Below, piece after piece: positions 1-5,160 of a stretch of 6,580 nucleotides of DNA. Below the pieces are notes generated by a model. That model was not told where the DNA came from, ran no database searches, and saw nothing but the letters and a program-made list of their open reading frames with translations. Made by a program: the position numbers and the translations under genes. The DNA is from Pseudomonadota bacterium (lineage in GTDB: Bacteria; Pseudomonadota; Gammaproteobacteria; Xanthomonadales; Xanthomonadaceae): the NCBI GenBank assembly GCA_023423235.1, contig JAFAFY010000351.1:1-6580 (forward strand). Direction: 5' to 3'. Positions within the stretch are counted from its first letter, which is position 1. Every line of letters begins with the position of its first letter.

Positions 1-470
1 TGCGTTACGGCAAGGTGGTGATCCTGGCCGATGCGGACTCCGACGGCCTGCATATCGCCACCCTGCTCAGCGCGCTGTTCCTGCGCCACTTCCCGGCGCT
101 GGTCGAGGCCGGCAACATCTTCGTGGCAATGCCGCCGCTGTTCCGCATCGATGTGGGCAAGCAGGTGTTCTATGCGCTGGACGAGGAAGAAAAGCGCCTG
201 CTGCTGGAGAAGATCGAGCGCGAGAAGGCGTCCTCGAAGAAAAGCCCGGGCGCGATCAACGTCACCCGATTCAAGGGCCTGGGCGAGATGAACCCCTCGC
301 AGCTGCGCGAATCCACCATCCACCCCGACACGCGCCGGCTGGTGCAGCTCACCATCGACGACGACGTGGAAACCCGCGGGCTGATGGACATGCTGCTGGC
401 GAAGAAACGCGCGGGCGACAGGAAGGCGTGGCTCGAACAAAAAGGCGACCTTGCAACCCTCGAGGTCTGA
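1..470 (+). CDS. parE: DNA topoisomerase IV subunit B (ParE), C-terminal fragment
   Basis: This is the 3' end of parE. The gene begins before the window, and reading starts with the first full codon at base 3, giving 155 residues to a TGA stop at 468-470. ParE is the ATPase subunit of topoisomerase IV, which pairs with ParC to decatenate daughter chromosomes. The fragment opens inside the TOPRIM domain: ADADSDGLHI (about residues 9-18) carries the DxDxDG acidic residues that bind the catalytic Mg2+. Further on are PPLFRID, then RFKGLGEMNPSQLRE (about 90-104) and LVQLTIDDD near the C-terminus, all typical of ParE. The ending AKKRAGDRKAWLEQKGD followed by LATLEV fits proteobacterial ParE rather than GyrB, which carries a longer insert in this half. 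The internal GTG at base 15 is not the true start. The C-terminus appears intact. A stable hairpin lies about 25 bp downstream. Confidence 0.96.
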   Translation, partial: RYGKVVILADADSDGLHIATLLSALFLRHFPALVEAGNIFVAMPPLFRIDVGKQVFYALDEEEKRLLLEKIEREKASSKKSPGAINVTRFKGLGEMNPSQLRESTIHPDTRRLVQLTIDDDVETRGLMDMLLAKKRAGDRKAWLEQKGDLATLEV

Positions 471-494
471 ACAGCCGGCGATTCACTGGTGTCA

Positions 495-528
495 GCCGCG
501 GCGACGGCACCGATGTCGTCGCTGCGGT
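495..528 (+). terminator. Strong hairpin downstream of parE, possible terminator without U-tract
   Basis: Bases 495-509 can pair with 514-528 around the tetraloop CCGA (510-513). This makes a 15-pair stem: G495.U528, then C496-G527 through A509-U514. Three of the pairs are G.U (495/528, 500/523, 507/516), and no bulge is needed. In the opposite-strand RNA these three would be A.C mismatches, so the fold favours a + strand transcript, the parE direction. No run of T follows (TGGCGCACGCC), so it is not a classical intrinsic terminator. It may act as a 3'-end stabiliser or a Rho-assisted terminator. The structure is seen in the sequence, and the role is inferred. Confidence 0.5.
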
Positions 529-556
529 GGCGCACGCCTATCCGTCATCGCCTGTG

Positions 557-586
557 TTGACGCCCGGTCATTCCCGCACGTAAATT
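557..586 (+). promoter_or_regulatory. Candidate sigma70 promoter of the toxin-antitoxin operon
   Basis: TTGACG at 557-562 matches the -35 consensus in 5 of 6 positions. TAAATT at 581-586 matches the -10 consensus in 4 of 6. The spacer is 18 bp. Transcription would begin at about 592-594, giving a leader of roughly 22-25 bases before the antitoxin ATG at 616. The -10 element is contained in the palindrome at 577-591. This AT-rich patch stands out in a GC-rich neighbourhood. Confidence 0.55.
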
Positions 587-591
587 ACGTG
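577..591. promoter_or_regulatory. Perfect palindrome over the -10 box, probable autoregulatory operator
   Basis: CACGTAA (577-583), one central base, then TTACGTG (585-591) is a perfect 7-1-7 inverted repeat. It covers the candidate -10 hexamer and ends 24 bp before the antitoxin start. Ribbon-helix-helix antitoxins of VapBC modules bind such palindromes as dimers and repress their own promoter, more tightly when the toxin is bound. Binding here is inferred from position and symmetry only. Confidence 0.6.
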
Positions 592-615
592 AAAGCGGAT
601 GGTCGGAAACTCGTC

Positions 616-867
616 ATGGCGGCAAAGCACAACATCACCCTGGCCGTGGACAGCGGCCTGCTGAAAAAGGCCAAGGCCATCGCCGCCGGACGCGGGCGCA
701 GCGTCAGCGCCCTGCTGGCCGACGAACTGAGCGAGCTTGTGGCCGAGGATCAAGCCTACGTCGCCGCGCAGCGCACGGCCCTGGCCATGCTGGAAAGCGG
801 ATTCCCCCTTTCGGGCACCCGCATGCAGGACCGGGACGCCGTACATGAAAGACATCGTCTTCGTTGA
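616..867 (+). CDS. Ribbon-helix-helix antitoxin of a VapBC-type module
   Basis: This small protein of 83 aa is predicted to neutralise the PIN toxin encoded next to it and to repress the shared promoter. Residues about 5-11 (HNITLAV) form the likely DNA-contacting beta strand. Residues 13-25 and 29-45 (from SVSALLADEL) form the two helices of a ribbon-helix-helix fold. The tail, residues about 55-83, holds GTRMQDRDAVHER, resembling the toxin-binding tails of antitoxins paired with PIN proteins. The ATG at 616 was chosen because the N-terminal strand starts at once after it and a weak ribosome site, GGAAA (605-609), stands 6 bp upstream. The frame is open further upstream, but that extension would run through the promoter and operator. 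The gene overlaps the toxin by 23 bp, which suggests translational coupling. The symbol vapB would rest on architecture only, so it is left blank. Confidence 0.85.
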   Translation: MAAKHNITLAVDSGLLKKAKAIAAGRGRSVSALLADELSELVAEDQAYVAAQRTALAMLESGFPLSGTRMQDRDAVHERHRLR

Positions 868-1273
868 CACCAACATCCTGATTTACGCGCACGACCGGGA
901 CGCCGGTCGAAAGCGCGAATTGGCCGCGCAGGCATTGACCGAACTATGGGGCAATCGCAACGGTCGACTCTCGGTACAGGTCTTGCAGGAGTTCTACGTC
1001 ACCGTGACGCGCAAGCTGGCAACACCGTTTGCGCGCGCGGCCGCCCGCGAAATACTGCAGATCTACGCATCCTGGGTGCAGCAGCCCACCACACCCGATA
1101 CCGTGCTGCGTGCCGGTGACCTCGGCGAACTTGCACAAATCTCGTTCTGGGATGCCCTGATCCTGGCTTCCGCCGAGCAGGCCGGGGCCACCGTGCTCTA
1201 CAGCGAGGATCTGAACACCGGCCAGAGGATTGCCGGGATCCGCGTGGTCAATCCATTGCTGGCGACGGCCTGA
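845..1273 (+). CDS. vapC: PIN-domain ribonuclease toxin (VapC family)
   Basis: This 142-aa protein spans a single PIN domain, the Mg2+-dependent RNase fold of VapC toxins, which cut specific tRNAs or rRNA and stop growth when the antitoxin is lost. The acidic site is complete: D8 in FVDTNILIY, E49 in QVLQEFYV, D103 in SFWDALILASA and E121/D122 in LYSEDLNTG. The sequence closes with the usual IRVVNPL strand. The ATG at 845 places the first PIN strand at residues 3-8, as is normal. GGGA at 833-836 is a plausible ribosome site 8 bp upstream. Longer in-frame starts (such as 737) would lie within the antitoxin gene and are rejected. The gene ends 41 bp from the convergent metallopeptidase gene. 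With the full catalytic set and a linked antitoxin, the module looks intact. The RNA target cannot be told from sequence. Confidence 0.92.
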   Translation: MKDIVFVDTNILIYAHDRDAGRKRELAAQALTELWGNRNGRLSVQVLQEFYVTVTRKLATPFARAAAREILQIYASWVQQPTTPDTVLRAGDLGELAQISFWDALILASAEQAGATVLYSEDLNTGQRIAGIRVVNPLLATA

Positions 1274-1302
1274 GGGGCTTTCCGCTTTTTCATGGGCAGG
1301 TC

Positions 1303-1314
1303 GGGGCTGTCCCC
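1303..1314. repeat. Small GGGG/CCCC hairpin between convergent genes
   Basis: GGGG (1303-1306), the loop CTGT, then CCCC (1311-1314) lies in the 41-bp gap between the convergent toxin and metallopeptidase genes, directly beyond the latter's TAG stop. Short GGGGACAG-CCCC-like palindromes are common intergenic elements in xanthomonads, but with one copy here I cannot show it is repeated. A four-pair stem without a T-run is a poor terminator. Confidence 0.25.
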
Positions 1315-2682
1315 CTACCAATCTGACTTGCCGATTCGTGCGATGAGCCCATCCAGCGCAGCATCGAAGGACTCGACCGATGCGATGCGGACCGAGAACT
1401 CCAGCCCGCCATCGTGCAGGATGCGGCGTTGCCACCGCGGTGTTGAAGTTTCCGCAGCCGACACCGACACCCGCAGAACGGTTGGCAGCCAGTCCCCGCC
1501 AGCGTCGTCGCCAATGGAGGCCGGCTCGACGCGCAACGCGCGGGTCTGCACGCGATTGCGATAACGCCGATCCAGCTCAACTTTCGACGTCGCATCCGCA
1601 TCGACGATCAGCATGGCATGCGGCAAGACCACCGCCGGATCGTTCCATGCATCAGGAAACACACGCTCGAACTGCGCAACGATGTCGGCGACCAATGCTT
1701 CGTCCAGGGTCGCTCCCGACTCCAGCGCTGCATGCACGGCAGGCGCTATCGCCTTCGCATAGCGATCGATCACCGGATCGCTGTACCACTCGCCCGGATT
1801 GGCCTCGCCGGTGAGCTTCCAGTGGAGCCACCCGTTGCCCGCGGCGGTCGCCAGCGCTTCGTTCAACCAGACTTCCGCGAATCGCCGGCCCGGCGCGTCC
1901 GACTGTGCGAAGGCCACCCGGAGCCGCTGCACGGCGTCCGTCGAGAGATTGGAAAACAGCACGTGGGCGTACTCGTGCGCCATGACGCCGGCATAGATGT
2001 CGAGCCGGTCGTAATCCACGGGCAGGAAGCTCCTGACCACGTTGCCCTGGACCCATGCCGAGAATTCCTGGCTTCCGGACGGCGTAGGCGACAGGCCGAC
2101 CCACAGGGGCATGTCGTCTGGCCAAGGCACCGCATACAGCCCGGCGACCTGCTGCAGCAGCGATCCGACCGCGTGTTCGTGCAGGTAGGCCGACAATGCC
2201 TCGCCATGCGCGCGTGCCTGCGCGCCGAATGGCGTCTCGATCAAGCGGTCGTACAGCGGCGCCATGTCGTGCATGACCTCGATCACGGCGCGCTGCTCTT
2301 CGAACATCAGCACGCCCGCGGTCGCATCGATGAACTGCGCCATGTCCGCACTGGTCACGCTTGCCCGCAGGAAGTGGTCCCAAGGCGACGATCCCCAGGT
2401 CGCGTACGCCAGCGGTCGCCCCGGTACGCCCACGCCTCCGCGATGAATATCCATCGTGCAGAAACGAACCACCGCCTCGGGCGCCTCGCCGGAACGATGC
2501 CCAGCGGATTCGAGTGCCTGCTGCAGGGCAGCCGATTCGTAGGGACCGCCGCAGTAGGAATAGGCAAGGTCAAGCAATCCGTGCAGGCGGTTGACCCTGA
2601 CCTGGATATCCAGCGCGTCGGCCGCGCCCACTGGCGCCATGAACAGGCAGCAGGCAACGGCAAGGCATCGAAACGACATCAT
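1315..2682 (-). CDS. Secreted gluzincin-like zinc metallopeptidase, family unknown
   Basis: This 455-aa protein belongs to no family I recognise. Residues 1 to about 20 form a signal peptide: a basic start (MMSFR), a hydrophobic core and a small-residue cleavage site near APVGA-AD. A periplasmic or secreted location is therefore likely. The centre holds AHEYAH (HExxH at 236-240) and, 34 residues later, WLNEALA (272-278). This pairing resembles the HExxH and WLNEGFA helices of M1-type gluzincins, where about 18 residues separate them. H236, H240 and E275 would bind zinc and E237 would be the catalytic base. The stretch 185-225 is rich in aromatic residues and proline. The last 100 residues show no motif I know. 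AGGGAG stands about 10 bp upstream of the ATG at 2682, and a second ATG follows immediately. The gene lies 68 bp behind hutG on the same strand, and I see no clear promoter in that gap. Substrate unknown. Confidence 0.8.
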   Translation of the reverse strand: MMSFRCLAVACCLFMAPVGAADALDIQVRVNRLHGLLDLAYSYCGGPYESAALQQALESAGHRSGEAPEAVVRFCTMDIHRGGVGVPGRPLAYATWGSSPWDHFLRASVTSADMAQFIDATAGVLMFEEQRAVIEVMHDMAPLYDRLIETPFGAQARAHGEALSAYLHEHAVGSLLQQVAGLYAVPWPDDMPLWVGLSPTPSGSQEFSAWVQGNVVRSFLPVDYDRLDIYAGVMAHEYAHVLFSNLSTDAVQRLRVAFAQSDAPGRRFAEVWLNEALATAAGNGWLHWKLTGEANPGEWYSDPVIDRYAKAIAPAVHAALESGATLDEALVADIVAQFERVFPDAWNDPAVVLPHAMLIVDADATSKVELDRRYRNRVQTRALRVEPASIGDDAGGDWLPTVLRVSVSAAETSTPRWQRRILHDGGLEFSVRIASVESFDAALDGLIARIGKSDW

Positions 2683-2750
2683 GATTCATTCACTCCCTGG
2701 CAAGGATCAGTCTCGCCGAAGCAGGGCATCCCTACGAAGACGAGGAACCA

Positions 2751-3545
2751 TCAGTGATCGGAGTCTGTATGCCGCAATGCTGCCTCCAGCAGCCGGCGGA
2801 TGAGCTTCGCTGCCTCCGCCGCCTTGTCCGCATCGTAGGAGAAAGTCTCCTCGTCCATGTAGATGCGCTGGCTGATTTCCAGTTGCACCGCATCGATGCC
2901 GTTGGCCGGATCGGCGTAGTGCCGGGTGATGTGGCCGCCGCGGAAGCGCCCGTTGTGCACCCAATCGTAGTGCGACTGCGCGGACAGCACGCCTTCCAGG
3001 CGCGCCTGCAATGCAGGCGCGCAACTGGCGCCATTGGCGGTGCCGAGGTTGAGGTCGGGCAACCGGCCCTCGAACAGGAACGGCAGGTCGCCCTTGATCG
3101 AATGCCCTTCCCACAGCACCACGCGGCCGTGTCCGGCGCGGATGCGGTCGAGTTCGCCGCGCAGCGCGGCGTGGTAGGGCCGCCAGTAGCGATCGACGCG
3201 CGCGCGCACCTCGTCCTCCGAGGGGTCCTGCCCGGGCAGGTAGACGGGATCGCCGTCGAAACGCACCACCGGGCACAGGCCGGTGGTGTTCTGGCCCGGA
3301 TACAGGGAGACATCGTCCTCGGCGCGGTTGAGGTCGACCACATAGCGCGAAAACCGCGGCACGAGCATCGATGCGCCGAGTGCCTGCGCGAAGGCATACA
3401 GGCGCGCGATGTGCCAGTCCGTATCCGGCACGCGCCGCGCTTCCGGCGTCAGCCGGACGGCGATGTCGTCGGGGACGTGCGTGCCGTCGTGCGGCAGGCT
3501 GACCAACAGCGGCGCGCTGCCGCGATGAAGCGTGAAAGTGTCCAT
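2751..3545 (-). CDS. hutG: N-formylglutamate deformylase (N-formylglutamate amidohydrolase)
   Basis: This 264-aa protein matches the full length of the HutG-type N-formylglutamate deformylase. The enzyme hydrolyses N-formyl-L-glutamate to glutamate and formate, the last step of the five-step histidine degradation route. Conserved blocks occur in order: VSLPHDGTHVP (15-25), DTDWHIARLY (41-50), SRYVVDLNR (66-74), LWEGHSIKGDLPFLFEGRLP (144-163), DLNLGTANG (164-172), RGGHITRHYADP (202-213) and LEISQRIYMDEE (222-233). Histidines and acidic residues in the first, fourth and sixth blocks probably include the metal ligands and catalytic groups, but I cannot assign each one. The ATG at 3545 gives the usual N-terminus ahead of the SLPHDG block. 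No convincing Shine-Dalgarno sequence precedes it, and a nearby ATG at 3553 is out of frame. No hutH, hutU or hutI gene is present in this window, which is unusual because these normally cluster. Confidence 0.93.
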   Translation of the reverse strand: MDTFTLHRGSAPLLVSLPHDGTHVPDDIAVRLTPEARRVPDTDWHIARLYAFAQALGASMLVPRFSRYVVDLNRAEDDVSLYPGQNTTGLCPVVRFDGDPVYLPGQDPSEDEVRARVDRYWRPYHAALRGELDRIRAGHGRVVLWEGHSIKGDLPFLFEGRLPDLNLGTANGASCAPALQARLEGVLSAQSHYDWVHNGRFRGGHITRHYADPANGIDAVQLEISQRIYMDEETFSYDADKAAEAAKLIRRLLEAALRHTDSDH

Positions 3546-3604
3546 GGCGCCATGCTATCGGAGATGGCGGTCGCGTTCCGCCCCAGCAAGCACAGTTGTC
3601 GACA

Positions 3605-3715
3605 CCTCCCCCGCTTGCGGAGGACGGCCGGGATGGGGGTGCTGATTCGCACGCGAGCCCAACGGTTCGCACCGTGCTTGCCCCCCACGCCAACCCGCCC
3701 CCGCATGCGGGGGGC
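3605..3715. repeat. Long imperfect inverted repeat, paired REP/BIME-like element
   Basis: The gap 3546-3771 has no gene. Its main content is two similar arms in opposite orientation. The left arm, about 3605-3642, reads CCCCCGC-TT-GCGGAGG, then CGGCCGG and GATGGGGGTGC. The right arm, about 3676-3715, read on the other strand gives CCCCCGC-AT-GCGGGGG, then CGGGTTGG and CGTGGGGGGC. Each arm holds its own hairpin. The right one contains the perfect 16-bp palindrome CCCCCGCATGCGGGGG (3698-3713), while the left one is degraded. About 33 bp separate the arms. Similar paired C-rich/G-rich palindromes are frequent between genes in xanthomonads, from memory. Copy number cannot be judged from one window. 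It lies after gor and before hutG, both on the - strand, and may limit read-through. Confidence 0.6.
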
Positions 3716-3741
3716 GTCTCTGCCAAGCGCGCAAGGGCGCT

Positions 3742-3764
3742 GCCGCGCGGCGCTGCTGCGCGGC
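3742..3764 (-). terminator. GC-only hairpin after gor, weak terminator candidate
   Basis: GCCGCGC (3742-3748) and GCGCGGC (3758-3764) form a perfect 7-bp stem with a 9-base loop, 7 bp beyond the gor stop in its transcription direction. No U-tract follows. Part of the signal may simply reflect the GCG/CGC-rich composition of 3729-3770, so the call is weak. Confidence 0.3.
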
Positions 3765-3771
3765 GCGGCGG

Positions 3772-5160
3772 TCAGCGCATCAGCACCACTTCCTCGGCGC
3801 TGGTGGGATGGATCGCGACTGTGTCCTGCAGGTCATCGAGGGTGATGCCGCGTTTGAGCGCGACCGCGAAGCCCTGCAGGATCTCGTCAGCGCCGTCGCC
3901 CAGCAGGTGCAGGCCGACCACGCGCCGCTCGCTGCCGACGCAGACCAGCTTGAACAGGCTGCGCTGGGCGGTGTCGGCCAGGGCTTCGAGCATCGGCCGG
4001 AAACGGCTGCTGTAGACGTGCACGTCGTCGCCGTGGATCTCGCGCGCCTGCGCCTCGGTCAGGCCGACCATCGCCAGCGGCGGATGCGCAAACACCACGC
4101 TGGGGACGTTCTCCGCATCCAGCTTCGCATGCGGCCGGCCGCCGAACAGGCGGTCACAGAGCCGGCGCGCGGCGGCGATCGCGACCGGCGTCAGCGCCGG
4201 TCCGCAACCGCAGATGTCACCCACCGCGTAGACACCGGTCGCCGGCGTCTGCTGCCAGGCATCGACCGGGATGTTGCCCTCGGCATCGGGCACGATGCCG
4301 ACACGCTCCAGCCCCAGGTCGGCGGTGTTCGGGCGGCGGCCGATCGCCAGCAGCACGGTGTCGTAGGCGTGCCGCCCGGCGTCATCGCCGTCTTCCCCAT
4401 GCAGGTGCAGGCGGCCATCGGTCCCGCGCGCGATGCGCGCCAGCGAAAATCCGGTGTGCAGGCCGATGCCGAGCTGGTGGTAGTTGTCCTGCAACTGGAT
4501 CACCAGGTCCGTCTCGGCCCGGGGCAGCAGGCGCGCATCGCGCACGAACATGTCGACCTGGCTGCCGAGCGCCTGCAGCACGCCGGCCAGTTCCACCGCC
4601 ACGTAGCCGCCGCCGACCAGCGCCACCCGCGCCGGCGCCGCACGCAGGGCGAAGAAATCGTCGGAGACGCCGGCCAGCGCCGCCCCGGGCAGGTCCGGCC
4701 GCCGCGGGCTGGAACCCGTGGCCAGCACGATATGCGGCGCCGACAGGCGCACGCCGTTGTCGGCCTCGACGATGCCATCGCCGGCCAGCCGGCCGCGCGC
4801 GGGCACGACCACGATCCCGTCTCGGTCCAGGCGGGTCCGATAGCTGTCGTGGATGCCGTGGATATAGCGCTCGCGGTCGGTCAGGAACGCGCACCAGTCG
4901 AACGCGACGCGGCCGTCATCAGGCAGCGCGAACCCGAGTCGCGCCGCAGTGCCCAGGCGCATGCCCAGGTCGGCGGCCAGCCACATCGCCTTCTTCGGCA
5001 CGCAACCCACGTTGACGCAGGTGCCGCCCAGCGGGCCGGGCTCAAGCAGGGCCACGCGGGCGCCATGTTCGGCGGCGCGGAATGCCGCGGCCAGCCCGCC
5101 CGAGCCGCCACCGATCACGACCAGGTCGAACGCCAGCGCATCGGCCTGCGATGCGCTCAT
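3772..5160 (-). CDS. gor: Glutathione-disulfide reductase
   Basis: This 462-aa cytoplasmic flavoenzyme reduces glutathione disulfide to GSH with NAD(P)H. Residues 11-22 (FDLVVIGGGSGG) bind the FAD ADP moiety. GGTCVNVGCVPKK (45-57) holds the redox-active pair C48/C53. LATGSSPRRPD lies at 146-156. GGGYVAVE (183-190) is the dinucleotide-binding turn. YAVGD (311-315) contacts the flavin. VAIHPTSAEE (448-457) is the dimer-interface active site with H451 and E456. The C-terminal third, with KLVCVGSE and LQGFAVALK, follows E. coli Gor closely, which argues against dihydrolipoamide or mercuric reductase. The ATG at 5160 is preferred because it overlaps the upstream dadA-like stop as ATGA and sits ten residues before the FAD strand; the frame extends to 5361 only as antisense-like sequence. 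Odd points are weakened NADPH-phosphate positions (D208, A209, P213) and a CxC at 317-319 beside the flavin motif. Confidence 0.95.
   Translation of the reverse strand: MSASQADALAFDLVVIGGGSGGLAAAFRAAEHGARVALLEPGPLGGTCVNVGCVPKKAMWLAADLGMRLGTAARLGFALPDDGRVAFDWCAFLTDRERYIHGIHDSYRTRLDRDGIVVVPARGRLAGDGIVEADNGVRLSAPHIVLATGSSPRRPDLPGAALAGVSDDFFALRAAPARVALVGGGYVAVELAGVLQALGSQVDMFVRDARLLPRAETDLVIQLQDNYHQLGIGLHTGFSLARIARGTDGRLHLHGEDGDDAGRHAYDTVLLAIGRRPNTADLGLERVGIVPDAEGNIPVDAWQQTPATGVYAVGDICGCGPALTPVAIAAARRLCDRLFGGRPHAKLDAENVPSVVFAHPPLAMVGLTEAQAREIHGDDVHVYSSRFRPMLEALADTAQRSLFKLVCVGSERRVVGLHLLGDGADEILQGFAVALKRGITLDDLQDTVAIHPTSAEEVVLMR

Noticed and set aside
1274..1302. T-rich stretch CGCTTTTTC after the toxin gene as an intrinsic terminator
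   Set aside because: No stable stem directly precedes the five T residues. Only tiny complementarities (GC/GC) exist there.
2647..2682. Possible lipobox (LAVAC, residues 7-11) in the metallopeptidase signal peptide
   Set aside because: The position is too early, and Ala-Val-Ala before Cys is a weak lipobox. Hydrophobic residues continue after the cysteine, so an ordinary signal peptide fits better.
1618..2757. Open frame of 379 codons on the + strand opposite the metallopeptidase gene
   Set aside because: Arg/His-rich shadow. The opposite strand has a signal peptide, a ribosome site and a coherent HExxH/WLNEALA pair.
3597..3604. Palindrome TGTCGACA upstream of hutG as an operator
   Set aside because: An 8-bp palindrome with no extension and no promoter elements around it is within chance expectation in a window of this size.
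2707..3726. Open frame of 339 codons on the - strand overlapping hutG
   Set aside because: Different frame over a well-conserved hutG, with low-complexity Ala/Arg/Pro composition, extending through the intergenic inverted repeat.
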